From: Streptomyces graminofaciens
GTDB taxonomy: Bacteria; Actinomycetota; Actinomycetes; Streptomycetales; Streptomycetaceae
NCBI RefSeq assembly: GCF_030294945.1
Contig: NZ_AP018448.1
Span: 10,822,501 to 10,886,500 of the forward strand
Direction of reading: 5' to 3'
DNA: 64,000 nt
Shown: positions 36,852 to 46,281 of the stretch, in pieces
Numbering within the stretch: position 1 is the stretch's first letter
How the letters are laid out: every line of letters starts with the position of its first letter
Translations under genes and position numbers: made by a program
Notes under the pieces: model-generated
Seen by the model: the letters and a program-made list of their open reading frames with translations, nothing else
What the model was told of the DNA's origin: nothing
Database searches by the model: none

Positions 36852-37961
36852 ATGCTGAACATCGCGGACACACTGCACCGCTGGTGCCGCGAGGCACGCC
36901 CCTTCGCCCTGGCCACCGTCGTCGACGTCACCGGCAGCGCGCCCCTGCCTGTCGGCACCTCGGTCGCCGTGGACGAAGACGGCAATGCCGTCGGCAGCAT
37001 TTCCGGCGGCTGCGTCGAGGGCGCGGTGTACGAACTGTGCCGACAGGTCCTCCACGACCAGGGACCGCCCCAGCGCGCCTGGTTCGGCTACTCCGACGAC
37101 GACGCTTTCGCCGTCGGCCTCACCTGCGGCGGTGAACTCGACGTCCTCGTCCAGCACATCGACCCCGCCGACCAACCGCATCTGTACGCGGCCCTCACCG
37201 AGGTGACCGCAGGCCGGCCCGCCGCCGTCGCCCAGGTCGTCGACGGTCCCGGCGACCTGATCGGCGCCACCCTGAGCGTTCTCGGCGACAGATGGATCGC
37301 CGACGGCGCGCTGGACGAAGGACCCATCGGCCTGACGGTGGCGGACCGGGCCACAGCCCAGCTACGAACCGGCCGCACCGCCCTCGTGCCGCTCGGCGGT
37401 GACGCCGACACCTGCCCCGACCAGCTGTCCGTCCTCGTCCACGTGGCGGCCAGCCGCCCTCGCATGCTGATCTTCGGCGCCGTCGACTTCGCCGCCTCCC
37501 TCAGCCAGACCGGCCACTTCCTCGGCTATCGCGTCACCGTCTGCGACGCCCGGCCCGTCTTCGCCACCGCCGCGCGCTTCCCGTACGCCGACGAGGTCGT
37601 CGTCGACTGGCCCCACCGCTACCTGGAACGCGCGACCGTGGACGAGCGCACCGCCGTCTGCGTCCTCACCCACGACGCCAAGTTCGACATCCCCCTGCTC
37701 CAGCTCGCCCTCGGCCTGCCCGTGGGCTACATCGGCGCCATGGGCTCCCGCCGCACGCACGACGAACGCCACCGGCTCCTGCGCGAAGCCGACGTCAGCG
37801 ACGAGCAATTGACCCGGCTGCGCTCCCCGATCGGCCTCGACCTCGGCGCCCGTACCCCCGAGGAGACAGCGATCTCCATCACCGCCGAGATCATCGCCCA
37901 CACCAACCGCGCCGGCGGCCTGCCCCTGTCTCTACGCACCGGCCCGATTCACCAGAGGTAG
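36852..37961 (+). CDS. XdhC/CoxI-family molybdenum cofactor maturation factor (PaoD-like)
   Basis: 369 residues; GGAGAAAGGCC precedes the ATG. The N-terminal XdhC domain shows FALATVVDVTGSAPLPVGTS and GSISGGCVEGAVYEL with the conserved Cys. The C-terminal Rossmann domain shows MLIFGAVDFAASLSQTGHFLG and VGYIGAMGSRRTHDER. These proteins bind the molybdenum cofactor and help its sulphuration and insertion into xanthine dehydrogenase-type enzymes. It closes the operon, 169 bp after the molybdenum subunit gene. Confidence 0.9.
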   Translation: MLNIADTLHRWCREARPFALATVVDVTGSAPLPVGTSVAVDEDGNAVGSISGGCVEGAVYELCRQVLHDQGPPQRAWFGYSDDDAFAVGLTCGGELDVLVQHIDPADQPHLYAALTEVTAGRPAAVAQVVDGPGDLIGATLSVLGDRWIADGALDEGPIGLTVADRATAQLRTGRTALVPLGGDADTCPDQLSVLVHVAASRPRMLIFGAVDFAASLSQTGHFLGYRVTVCDARPVFATAARFPYADEVVVDWPHRYLERATVDERTAVCVLTHDAKFDIPLLQLALGLPVGYIGAMGSRRTHDERHRLLREADVSDEQLTRLRSPIGLDLGARTPEETAISITAEIIAHTNRAGGLPLSLRTGPIHQR

Positions 37962-38384
37962 TCGACGGCTACGGCCCTTCCTGGTCAACGGCCGTCGTGG
38001 AACGAACCGATCCCGCACTCGCTGCCCGACTCCGGCCCATGCTCGCAGAACTCCTGACTGAGGTGGGTCAGCGGCCGAGTCTCGAAAAGAGGATCAGGCA
38101 GGCATCACGAACGCTTCTGCCTTCGACCAACTCGCCATCTCCGGCGCCGACCTGCGCCTTCGGTCCACAGCCCAGTGCGCTCCAGCCCCGGCCCGGCAGC
38201 TCACCCACGCCCCCGGACCGGCCCACCATTTGCGGGACGACCCACAGCGACAGACGACAGGCAGAAGGTGACCCGGAAGCCGTGGACGACGACTGAAAGC
38301 TTCCTCATCTCACGAGTCGAGCGTCAAGAACCGCTCTTCCCGGTCCCGACACACTGATGACGCACCAACCTGATGACCTTGCTT
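37962..38384. other. Intergenic stretch after the molybdenum oxidoreductase operon
   Basis: A plus-strand open frame of 99 codons (from 37997) has low-complexity Pro/Ser-rich content and no motif. Nothing is annotated here. Confidence 0.4.
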
Positions 38385-38605
38385 GCTCACGCCACTGTTC
38401 CTCCGTGAGGTCCAGCAGCGACGTCACCCCGGCCATCCTGGCGGACCGGACGGCCTGCATCACGTAGCGGGTAGGGATGGTGCGGCCGTGGGCGTCGGCC
38501 CGGCATGCAGCCCGTACTGAAACTCCAGCGTCATCTGCGGGGACAGGCCGCGAAGGTCGGCCGCGGCCTGTCCGTTCAACTCGCAGTCCACCACGAACTG
38601 TTCGA
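38385..38605 (-). pseudogene. Remnant resembling Streptomyces integrase-type recombinase genes, frameshifted
   Basis: One minus-strand frame reads FVVDCELNGQAAADLRGLSP then QMTLEFQYGL; after a shift near 38505 the neighbouring frame reads CRADAHGRTIPTRYVMQAVR then MAGVTSLLDLTEEQWRE. Joined, these look like a continuous protein of the type seen in N-terminal parts of actinomycete site-specific integrases. No catalytic Arg-His-Tyr region is present, so this is a fragment. The assignment rests on remembered sequence patterns. Confidence 0.4.
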
Positions 38606-38671
38606 CGCCCGGGCGGCCCGCGTTCCTCGTTGCTCACGCCGCGACTCGGCGGCGAGTACCGCCTCGCACAG

Positions 38672-39718
38672 TCAGCGGCGATGCAGCTGGAACTGGCCGG
38701 GCGTGGACGAGGGGAAGCCGGTGAGCATCTCCCGGAGCCCGCCGCTGATGACGTAGTCGCCGTACGGGGTGACGGCGACCGTCGTGGGCTCCTGGAACGG
38801 CCAGGTCTGGTCCCGCACCGTGTGCGCGGTGCGCCAGCCGTCGGTGGACCGCAGCACCAGGACGGCCTCCCGGCCCTGACTTTCGTCGGGCAGCGCCAGG
38901 TCGTTGGCCACGACGACCAGCGAGCCGTCCGGGCGCAGGGCGATGCCGTCGATGGAGGCCGGCGCGCGGTCCAGACGGACCTCGCTGACCATCGGCCGCG
39001 CCGAACGGGGGCGGTCGATGCGGAAGAGCCGACCGCCGTCGTACTTGCCCATGAGGAGGAATCCGGCCGGGTGCTGGACGATGCCGTTCGGGCCGCTGCC
39101 ATCGGTGCGGAAGCGGTCGTCCCGGATGACATGCAAAACGTTGCCGTCGCGGCTCACCGAGTTGAGCGTGTCGACCACGGGGTCGGTGACGTGGATGGTG
39201 CCGTCGACGTCGACGGTGACGTCGTTGGCGCTCGTCTGAGCCTGTCCGTCGGAGAGGTCGACCAGGTGCCGTACGGCACCGGTGGCCAGATCGAAGACAC
39301 CGACCCCGGACACCGGCGGTAGTGAAGGATCCACGGTGCGCATCCGTCGGAAGAAGTGGTCGCTGTAGGCGGCCACCACCTGGCGGCCGGGCACGTCCAC
39401 CGTGATGCCGAACACCGACACCTGAGCGAACGGGGCCACCAGCGGGGTGACCGATCCGTCCGCCCGGACCACCGAGATCGTGCCCTGCGCGACCGACCCA
39501 ACCAGGAACGCCTTTCGCGTGGGGTCCCAGGCGACGCCCTCCGGGAACACTCCCGGGGCGCTGACGGTGAGGGTCTGCGGCAGCGAAGAACGGGCGGAGG
39601 CGGCCGACGCCGGCAGGGGGGTGGCGGCGAGCGTGGCGCCCACAGTTACCGCGGTAGCGAGCTTCAGCAGGTTCCGGCGGGAGGCCGGGACTGACGCGCT
39701 CAAGGTGTGCTCCTTCAT
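38672..39718 (-). CDS. Exported SMP-30/gluconolactonase-like beta-propeller protein
   Basis: 348 residues with a twin-arginine-like leader (SRRNLLKLATAVTVGATLAA, cleavage near PASA-A). The body holds propeller repeats: GVFPEGVAWDPTRKAFLVG, VSVFGITVDVPGRQVVAAY, SANDVTVDVDGTIHVTDP, GPNGIVQHPAGFLLMG and ASIDGIALRPDGSLVVVAND. The N-D-x-x-x-D and E-G metal positions of the SMP-30 family are recognisable. It may be a secreted lactonase or a ligand-binding propeller; the substrate is unknown. Confidence 0.82.
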   Translation of the reverse strand: MKEHTLSASVPASRRNLLKLATAVTVGATLAATPLPASAASARSSLPQTLTVSAPGVFPEGVAWDPTRKAFLVGSVAQGTISVVRADGSVTPLVAPFAQVSVFGITVDVPGRQVVAAYSDHFFRRMRTVDPSLPPVSGVGVFDLATGAVRHLVDLSDGQAQTSANDVTVDVDGTIHVTDPVVDTLNSVSRDGNVLHVIRDDRFRTDGSGPNGIVQHPAGFLLMGKYDGGRLFRIDRPRSARPMVSEVRLDRAPASIDGIALRPDGSLVVVANDLALPDESQGREAVLVLRSTDGWRTAHTVRDQTWPFQEPTTVAVTPYGDYVISGGLREMLTGFPSSTPGQFQLHRR

Positions 39719-40093
39719 ATGGTGATGACGTCTTGCGCTGACCGGGGACGAACGTTCCGGGCTCGGACAGGGGGTGCAGCGAGGTGGGGACTCACAGGCT
39801 CAGGCGGATCGACGCACTCTCCGACAGCCAGTGGTTTGAACTCGGCTTCCTGCCCAAGAAGGACGAGGGGCGGATTGCGGTCGGGCATGGCGGGGCCTCC
39901 GTAGCATTGCGCTGTGAGGCAGCCGACGGGCGCTGGGAGAGGAGCGTCAGGCGGGCCATGTCGGTACCGGTGTCGGACCCAGACGGACACTGTTGCTGTT
40001 GGAGGTGTCCTTGGCGTGGGTACTGGCTGATCGTCGGCATCTCCTCCGGGCCCGGCGGCCGGTCTCGGTGCGTGGGGTCTGGCCCGTTCCTTC
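39719..40093. other. Intergenic stretch, possible gene fragment
   Basis: The plus strand around 39800-39930 gives LRRIDALSDSQWFELGFLP and VGHGGASVALRCEAADG in one frame, which look protein-like but were not assigned to a family and have no start or ribosome binding site. The rest is empty. Confidence 0.35.
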
Positions 40094-40786
40094 TCAGGGC
40101 TTGCTGCGTGCCTGTTCCAGGGCCGTACGAATCTCCTCGGTGTCGGCCCGCTTCCCCGGGTCCCGGAAAAAGGGCAGCCGGGGGTCGGACAGGTAGGGGA
40201 GGACGTAGGCGGGGCTGCCCTCCTGGATGCGCCAGCTCTCCGTCGTGGCGCCGACGTCGACCGTGTCGTAGCCCAGGCGGTCGAGCAGCGCGGTGACGGA
40301 CTTTTTGGCCGCGTCGTCGTCGCCGGCGATCGGGAGCGCGCTGCGGTCGGGGGATCCGGTGGGGCGGGCGAGGGAGACGAGGTGTTCGAAGTAGATGGTG
40401 TTGAACGTCTTGACCGTCCGTGCTCCCGGCACGTACCGCTGGAACAGCTCTCCCGCGGTCAGGCTGCCCGTCTCCAGTTCGGCGATGACGCCGTCCCGCA
40501 TCCGGTAGTAGTTGTTCGTGTCGATGACGGTCTTCCCAGCCAGGGCGTGCGCGGGCAGGTGGGGTACGGCGCTGAAGGGGACGGCGACGACCGTCCAGTC
40601 GCCGGCCTCTGCGGCCTCTGCCGGAGTGGCCGCACGCGCCCGGGGGCCGAGGCGGTCGGTGAGGCCTCGCAGGGTCTGGGGACCGCGAGAGTTGCTGAGC
40701 ACCACGTCGATTCCCGCGTTGACGGCCAGGCGTGCGACCGCGCCGCCGATGTTGCCGCTTCCGATGATGCCGAGCGTGTGGTTCAT
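40094..40786 (-). CDS. NADP-binding reductase of the F420-dependent NADP reductase type
   Basis: 230 residues from ATG 40786, with AAGGAACAGCA before it. The Rossmann start LGIIGSGNIGGAVARLAV and VVLSNSRGP are typical of F420:NADPH oxidoreductase-like proteins, with WTVVAVPFSAVPHLP and KTVIDTNNYY. The family ranges from true F420 enzymes to uncharacterised dinucleotide-binding proteins, and the F420 site cannot be verified by eye. It follows the SRPBCC and quinone oxidoreductase genes on the same strand. Confidence 0.8.
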   Translation of the reverse strand: MNHTLGIIGSGNIGGAVARLAVNAGIDVVLSNSRGPQTLRGLTDRLGPRARAATPAEAAEAGDWTVVAVPFSAVPHLPAHALAGKTVIDTNNYYRMRDGVIAELETGSLTAGELFQRYVPGARTVKTFNTIYFEHLVSLARPTGSPDRSALPIAGDDDAAKKSVTALLDRLGYDTVDVGATTESWRIQEGSPAYVLPYLSDPRLPFFRDPGKRADTEEIRTALEQARSKP

Positions 40787-40938
40787 TGCTGTTCCTTGTG
40801 GTGATGGCCTTCGTCTTTGGACGGACCTCTCGGCGCCCGCAGACCGTGGCGGGGTGTGTAACTGCGGTCTGCGGGCGTGGACGTGGACGTGTTCCGGCAT
40901 GTGGACGGGATGTCCGTAGTGTGGGTTGCGCGGGGTGG

Positions 40939-41391
40939 TCAGTGCCCGGAAAGGAGTCGTTCCTTCAGAGCACTGCCGTAGCTCGCGTAGCGCTCCTCCA
41001 TTTGAGGCCGGGCGGACTCCACGGTCTCCACGGCTGCCGGGCCGGTGAACTCCTCGGATTCCGTGAATCGCGTTCCGCCGTCATGCGGGTCGAGGAGGAA
41101 GGAGTGCTGACCCATGAGGACGTCGGGAATGCCGCCTTCCCAGGCAAGCCGTCGCGGCGCCTCGTAGTGGAGGACCGTGAAACTGTATTCCCCGTCGATT
41201 TCGGTTCCCAGTGACACCTTGGCCCGCAGCTGGCTTCCGGGAAGGATTTCGGTGGGGACATCGACGAAACTCAGTGAGGGGTGCCATTGCGCGTATCCGG
41301 CGAAGTCGGTCAGTTCCTTCCATACGTCTTCGGGGGGAGAGGCGATTTCGGTGACCGCGGTGATGACTGGATTGTTGTTCATATTTGTCAT
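40939..41391 (-). CDS. SRPBCC/START-like domain protein
   Basis: 150 residues with the helix-grip layout: VTEIASPPEDVWKELTDFA, YAQWHPSLSFVD, LPGSQLRAKVSLGT, FTVLHYEAPRRLAWEGG, FLLDPHDGGTRFTESEEFTG and a long C-terminal helix. The family binds hydrophobic ligands and includes polyketide cyclases. Its start overlaps the stop of the quinone oxidoreductase gene by 4 bp, so the two are translationally coupled and may act on the same ligand. Confidence 0.85.
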   Translation of the reverse strand: MTNMNNNPVITAVTEIASPPEDVWKELTDFAGYAQWHPSLSFVDVPTEILPGSQLRAKVSLGTEIDGEYSFTVLHYEAPRRLAWEGGIPDVLMGQHSFLLDPHDGGTRFTESEEFTGPAAVETVESARPQMEERYASYGSALKERLLSGH

Positions 41392-42323
41392 GCTTCCTTG
41401 TGGTTTTCCAGGATGATCTTGCCGTGGGTGTGGCCGCCGGCCAGCTGCCGCTGGGCCTGCGCGGCCTGGTCGAGGGGGAAGGTCCGGTCGATGTGGACGG
41501 TGAGCTTGCCCTCTTCGGCGAGTTCCACCAGCCGGGTCAGGTCGTCGCCGTCGAGGTGGAGGTAGACGTCGATGGCCCCCGCGTACTCGGCGGCGGACCG
41601 CGTGATGGAAGCGACCCGCGCCCCGAGGGCGGCGACTTCCTTCGTCGTGGACAGGGAGCCGCGTCCGGCGGTGTCGAGGACCGCGTCGACCCCGCCCGGG
41701 GCGATCTTGTGCACCTGCTCGACCAGTTCGTCGCCGTAGCGCACCGGCGTCGCGCCCAAGGACTCGATGAACTCCTGGCTGGCCTCGGAGCCGGTCCCGA
41801 TCACCCGCGCGCCGCGCGCGACGGCGATCTGGACGGCGAGGTGTCCCACGCCGCCCGCCGCGCCGTGCACCAGCACGGTGTCACCGGCGGTCACCTCGAG
41901 GCTGTGCACGATGGCCTGGTAGGCGGTGAGCCCGGCGACCGGCAGCCCGGCGGCCTGCGCCCAGCTCAGGTTCCTCGGCTTGCGCACCAGTTGGCGCGGT
42001 TCGGCCGAGATCTTCTCTGCGTAGGTGCCGTAGTGCATGGCCTGGCCGCGCACGTACCCGATCACCTCGTCGCCCGGCCGGAATCCTGCCACGGCGGGTC
42101 CGGCCTGCTCGACGACCCCGGCGAGGTCCCATCCGGGGGTCACCGGAAAGAGAGAGTCCATGACGGGATCCGCGTGTCCGCCCTGGAACGCCAGATCCGC
42201 CGGGTTGAGGGCAGCGGCCTCGATCCTCACCAGAACGAGATCGGCGAACATCTTCGGATCCGGAACCTCGACAACCTCAAGGACCTCGGGCCCACCGAAA
42301 CTCTGGTACTGAACAGCCTTCAC
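41388..42323 (-). CDS. NADP-dependent quinone oxidoreductase (MDR family)
   Basis: 311 residues from GTG 42323. N-domain MKAVQYQSFGGPEVLEVVEV and VRIEAAALNPADLAFQGG; cofactor motif VLVHGAAGGVGHLAVQIAV; C-terminal HTHGKIILENHKEA. No zinc ligands. It is the first gene of a three-gene minus-strand set (oxidoreductase, SRPBCC, reductase) and diverges from a LysR gene across 141 bp, which suggests LysR control in response to a quinone or electrophile. Confidence 0.9.
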   Translation of the reverse strand: MKAVQYQSFGGPEVLEVVEVPDPKMFADLVLVRIEAAALNPADLAFQGGHADPVMDSLFPVTPGWDLAGVVEQAGPAVAGFRPGDEVIGYVRGQAMHYGTYAEKISAEPRQLVRKPRNLSWAQAAGLPVAGLTAYQAIVHSLEVTAGDTVLVHGAAGGVGHLAVQIAVARGARVIGTGSEASQEFIESLGATPVRYGDELVEQVHKIAPGGVDAVLDTAGRGSLSTTKEVAALGARVASITRSAAEYAGAIDVYLHLDGDDLTRLVELAEEGKLTVHIDRTFPLDQAAQAQRQLAGGHTHGKIILENHKEA

Positions 42324-42464
42324 AGCTCTGCCTCTCGTGATGCGTGCGGGTCGGCACGGCGTAGGCACCTCATCCGGCGGGGGCCGGGGGGCGCACCACC
42401 AAGCTGACCAGGGCCTCAGTGGCGGAGCAATGACTGTCTGGGCAACAGGTAATACCTTGGAAGC

Positions 42465-43328
42465 ATGAATCATCTGGAGACCCGGGAACTCACCTACTTC
42501 GTGGCCGTGGCCGAGACGCTGCACTTCAGCCAGGCGGCGGAGAACCTCGGCATCACCCAGCCGCCCCTGTCCCGCGCCATCGCCCATCTGGAGAGGCGCG
42601 TGGGCGTCCCCCTCCTGGAACGCACCACACGACAGGTGAGGCTGACGGAAGCGGGCGAGGTCTTCCTGACCGAGTGCCGCACGATCCTGGCGGCGATGGA
42701 CACCGCCGTACGCAAGGCGCGCAAAGCCGCCGGGCAGCAACGGGTCACCATCGCGACACGCCCCGCAGCCGCCCCCGGCATCCTGCCCGCCCTGCTCGCC
42801 GCCGACGCCCAGGGCCCGGACGGCGTGCTCACCGACGTCGTGTTCACCTACGACGAGATCGGCGCCCTTCGGGACGGCACCGCCGACGTCGCCCTCATGT
42901 GCCAGTCGGTTGCCGTCCCCGGTGTTGAACTGATGGAGCTCGGCCCGGAGGAACCGGTCGTCCTGCTCCCGGCGGGCCACCCCCTGGCCGACCGCCCGTT
43001 TTTGACACTCACCGAGGTTCAGGCGCTGCCGGGCTACGAGGCGCAACTGCCCAACGAGGCGCTGGACACCATGGTCGACCGCGTCGCCCTCGGCCGGCTC
43101 GCGGTCGTCGTGGGCGACAGCGTCCGCGACCGCCTCGGCAGATCCGTACGAGCAGTGCCCGTCTACGGGTACCCGGTCACCCAACTGGTGCTGGCCTGGC
43201 TCCCGGACGCGCGCCCGGCCGCGTCCCGTCTCACCGCGACCGCCCACGCCGTGATGGAACGACGCACGCCGCGACCCCCAGTGCTGGCGAGCACGGACCA
43301 CGGGGGCTCGGCCGACGTAAGAAAGTGA
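42465..43328 (+). CDS. LysR-family transcriptional regulator
   Basis: 287 residues. The N-terminal HTH (LETRELTYFVAVAETLHFSQ, then LGITQPPLSRAIAHLERRVG, LLERTTRQVRLTEAG) is followed by a periplasmic-binding-protein-like effector domain (VTIATRPAAAPGILPALLA, ADVALMCQSV). It is divergent from the quinone oxidoreductase gene, its probable target. The 141-bp gap should hold the LTTR box. Confidence 0.9.
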   Translation: MNHLETRELTYFVAVAETLHFSQAAENLGITQPPLSRAIAHLERRVGVPLLERTTRQVRLTEAGEVFLTECRTILAAMDTAVRKARKAAGQQRVTIATRPAAAPGILPALLAADAQGPDGVLTDVVFTYDEIGALRDGTADVALMCQSVAVPGVELMELGPEEPVVLLPAGHPLADRPFLTLTEVQALPGYEAQLPNEALDTMVDRVALGRLAVVVGDSVRDRLGRSVRAVPVYGYPVTQLVLAWLPDARPAASRLTATAHAVMERRTPRPPVLASTDHGGSADVRK

Positions 43329-43505
43329 GTGAAGACGGCGAGCTTGAGCGGCCGACAGGGTGGCCGGCTACGTCGTCGGCGGCGCCGTGGTGCTCGATGG
43401 CCGCGCGCACCGCTACGCCTGGAGGCTACGTCGTTCTCACGGATGTGGAACCGCCGGCCGAGTGCCGGGCAGGACAGGGATCGGCCAGCGGTTGACCCGG
43501 GTTTT

Positions 43506-45851
43506 TCAGTCGATGAGATCGAGGGCGGCCCGTACGACGCTGTCGGTGTCGATGCCGTGGTAGCGGTACACGTCCTCGAGTGATCCCGACTGGCCGAAAC
43601 GGCTCACACCCAGCGTCGTCACCGGCACGTTGTTGACCATGCCCAGGAAGGCCAGCGTGTGTGGGTGCCCGTCGACCAGGGTGACCAGGGGCGTCGCCTG
43701 CTCGGCCGGGAAGACCTGGTCGAGAATCCAGGTGGGGGCCTCCTCCTGGCCCCGCCTGCCCCGCAGGGCCCGGAAAAGGAGGTCCGGGCTGGTCACGCAG
43801 ACCACGTCGGCCTGATGCCCGAGTGCGGCGAGGCGGTCGGCGGCGGCCAGCGCCTCAGGGACCAGGGCGCCCATGACGGCGAAGGTGACCACGGGCCGGT
43901 CGCTCTGCCGCAGTGTGTAGGCACCGGCGACCGTCTGACGGCGTCGCCGCTCGCGTGCGGCCGGGTCGGTGGGGACTGCGGCCAGGCTCTGGTCCACCGG
44001 TCGGGTGGACAGCCGCAGATAGGCCGAACTGCCGTCAGGCTTACCGAGGTTGGACAGGGCCGCCAGCAGGCACCACTCGGTGTCGATCCCGAACGCGGGC
44101 TCGTACGAGACGCACCCGGGCTGTTCAATGCCCAGCGACGGGGTGGTGATCGACTGGTGGGCGCCGCCTTCGGAGGCGAGAGTGACGCCGGAGGGGGTGC
44201 CGACCAGGATGGACTGGCCGCCGGCGTAGATGCCGAACGACCAGGGTTCCAGGGCCCGGTTGACGAAGGGGTCGTAGACGACGCCGATGGGGAGCAGCGG
44301 CTGTCCCCAGCGGCTCCAGGTGGCGCCCAGCTCGCCGAGCAGCCCGACCAGGTTCGTCTCGGCGATGCCCAGCTCCACGTGCTGGCCGGAGGGTTTCTCC
44401 CGCCAGTGGAGGATCGTCTCGGCGTCGTCGGCGAACCAGTCGGTGCGCTCGGCGGGCGACCAGACCCCCACTTTGTTGAGCCAGCCGCCCAGGTTGGTGG
44501 ACGAACTGACGTCCGGGCTCACCGTGACGATCCGGCCTGCCGCCTCCGGGGCCTTGCGGGTCAGGTCCAGCAGCACACGCCCCAGGGCCTGCTGGGTGTT
44601 GCCGGTGCCGCCAGGAGCGGGCCGGCCGAGGTCGGAGGGGACTGCGGGTGGAGCCAGCGCCTCCTGATGGGGCCTGCGCAGTCGCTCGGCCGAGGCAGTG
44701 CATAGCGCCGCCTCCGCGGACCCCGCGGGGAAATCCGACCAGGGATGGCCGGGATCCTCGCCCAGGCGGGTGGCGAGTTCTGCCATCTGATCGCCGGTGA
44801 GGAGGGCGGAGTGGTTCTGCGGATGGCCCTCCGTGGGCAGACCGTGGCCCTTCACCGTGTAGGCGAAGATCACGGTCGGGCGGGTGTCGTCGATGTTGTC
44901 GTAGGCGTCCAGCAGGGCTCCGAGATCGTGGCCGCCGAGGTTGCGGACCGCGCTGTGCAGGGTGTCGTCGTCGACGTCCGAGATCAGTTGGGCGATGGGT
45001 TCGGAACCCGTTCCCGGGCCGGGCAGCCGGTCGCGCAGCTGCTGCGGGGTGCAGCGCAGCAGCCGCTGGTACTCGGGGTTTTCCATGGTGTCCAGACGCA
45101 GGCGCAGCTCGACGCCGCCGGGCCGGGCGAAGAGTTCGTCCAGGAGCCGGCCGTACTTGAGGGTCAGGACCTGCCAGCCGGCCGCGATGAACATGCCGCG
45201 AAGCCGTTCCGCCGCCGGGCCGGGCACCACGCGGTCGAGTGACTGCCGGTTGAGGTCGACGACCCAGACGATCTCGCCCAGTCCTGCCACGGTGGGATCC
45301 TGTACGGCCTCCCAGATGGCGCCCTCGTCCAGTTCCGCGTCGCCGAGCAGCGAGTACTGCCGGCCGCCGCCCGTGCCGACGAAGCGCCCGTCGACGTAGC
45401 GCCGGGCGATGGCACCCCATACAGGCGCGGTCGCCCCGATGCCCACCGACCCGGTCGAGTAGTCGACGGGATCGGGGTCCTTGGAACGGCTGGGGTAGCT
45501 CTGCAGACCGCCGAAGGAGCGCAGCTCGGTGAGGTACGACGGGTCGAGCTCACCGAGCAGGTAGTTGATGGCGTGCAGGACGGGAGAGGCGTGCGGCTTG
45601 ACCGACACCCGGTCGTGCCGGGTGAGTTCGTGGAACCACAGAGCGGTCATGATGGACGTCATCGAAGCGCTGGACGCCTGATGGCCACCGACCTTGAGCC
45701 CCGATGGGTTGGGCCGCACCCGATTGGCGTGATCGATGATGGCGGTCGAGAGCCACAGAACACGGCGCTCGATGTTGCCGAGCAGGCGCAAGACCTCCTG
45801 GCGCGCAGCGTCCCGAATCTCCGGATCCGTCGCAGTGACACCACTGACCAT
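43506..45851 (-). CDS. Pyruvate dehydrogenase E1 (AceE-type)/transketolase-like protein, stand-alone
   Basis: 781 residues from ATG 45851, with GGGAGG before it. The N-terminal thiamine-diphosphate domain shows LKVGGHQASSASMTSIMTAL, VKPHASPVLHAINYLLG and GDAELDEGAIWEA with VVDLNRQSLDRVV, the TPP motif. The pyrimidine domain shows GQHVELGIAETNLVGLLGEL. It is shorter than actinobacterial AceE (about 900 residues), and no E2 or E3 gene is near. It may decarboxylate another 2-oxo acid or act as a pathway-specific transketolase-like enzyme. Confidence 0.82.
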   Translation of the reverse strand: MVSGVTATDPEIRDAARQEVLRLLGNIERRVLWLSTAIIDHANRVRPNPSGLKVGGHQASSASMTSIMTALWFHELTRHDRVSVKPHASPVLHAINYLLGELDPSYLTELRSFGGLQSYPSRSKDPDPVDYSTGSVGIGATAPVWGAIARRYVDGRFVGTGGGRQYSLLGDAELDEGAIWEAVQDPTVAGLGEIVWVVDLNRQSLDRVVPGPAAERLRGMFIAAGWQVLTLKYGRLLDELFARPGGVELRLRLDTMENPEYQRLLRCTPQQLRDRLPGPGTGSEPIAQLISDVDDDTLHSAVRNLGGHDLGALLDAYDNIDDTRPTVIFAYTVKGHGLPTEGHPQNHSALLTGDQMAELATRLGEDPGHPWSDFPAGSAEAALCTASAERLRRPHQEALAPPAVPSDLGRPAPGGTGNTQQALGRVLLDLTRKAPEAAGRIVTVSPDVSSSTNLGGWLNKVGVWSPAERTDWFADDAETILHWREKPSGQHVELGIAETNLVGLLGELGATWSRWGQPLLPIGVVYDPFVNRALEPWSFGIYAGGQSILVGTPSGVTLASEGGAHQSITTPSLGIEQPGCVSYEPAFGIDTEWCLLAALSNLGKPDGSSAYLRLSTRPVDQSLAAVPTDPAARERRRRQTVAGAYTLRQSDRPVVTFAVMGALVPEALAAADRLAALGHQADVVCVTSPDLLFRALRGRRGQEEAPTWILDQVFPAEQATPLVTLVDGHPHTLAFLGMVNNVPVTTLGVSRFGQSGSLEDVYRYHGIDTDSVVRAALDLID

Positions 45852-46034
45852 GACGTGCCTCCCTGTTGACCCCGATCGCGAAGCAACGTATGCCGCATCA
45901 CATGTCGGTGAGATGCCGAACCACCAGCCTTCAGCCGCGACGACCGGCTCCGACCAGTTCGACGCGATCTTCGAGCCGTACTGGGGCAAGTACGACATCA
46001 GCGAGGACGTGGAGCCGCAGGACCAGCTGCTCGA

Positions 46035-46154
46035 TCAAAGGTCGAGCACCATCGCATCCGCGCCGCACGCGAGCGCCTTGTCGCCCCGGTCGGGGCGGTT
46101 GCCATGCACCAAAAGGAATGTTCGGGCGTTGAGCAGACGGTCGGCGAAGCGCAC
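46035..46154 (-). pseudogene. CitE/HpcH-type lyase, N-terminal fragment
   Basis: From a GTG at 46154 the frame reads RFADRLLNARTFLLVHGNRP then DRGDKALACGADAMVLDL and stops. This is the N-terminus of citrate-lyase-beta-like proteins (F-V-P-G-N-R-P-D-R, then G-A-D-A-x-x-x-D-L-E-D-A-V). The gene is cut after DL by unrelated sequence, losing the active site. Confidence 0.65.
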
Positions 46155-46281
46155 GGCGTCCTCCTCACGGCGATCGGCCCCGGCGCGTGACCGTGCATCG
46201 TCTGGGGGAGAATGCATGCTGGCCCTGGCGGACGGACGCCCTGCCCATGACGTGCGGGTCCGATGATGAGGAAAGGCAGGC

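Noticed and set aside
41388..43301. Upstream extension of the quinone oxidoreductase frame to 637 codons
   Set aside because: The N-terminal extension runs antisense through the LysR gene. The MDR fold starts at GTG 42323.
45736..46266. Plus-strand frame containing SDQFDAIFEPYWGKYDISED
   Set aside because: Part of it looks protein-like, but it has no recognised family. It overlaps the E1-like start and the CitE relic, so I did not call it.
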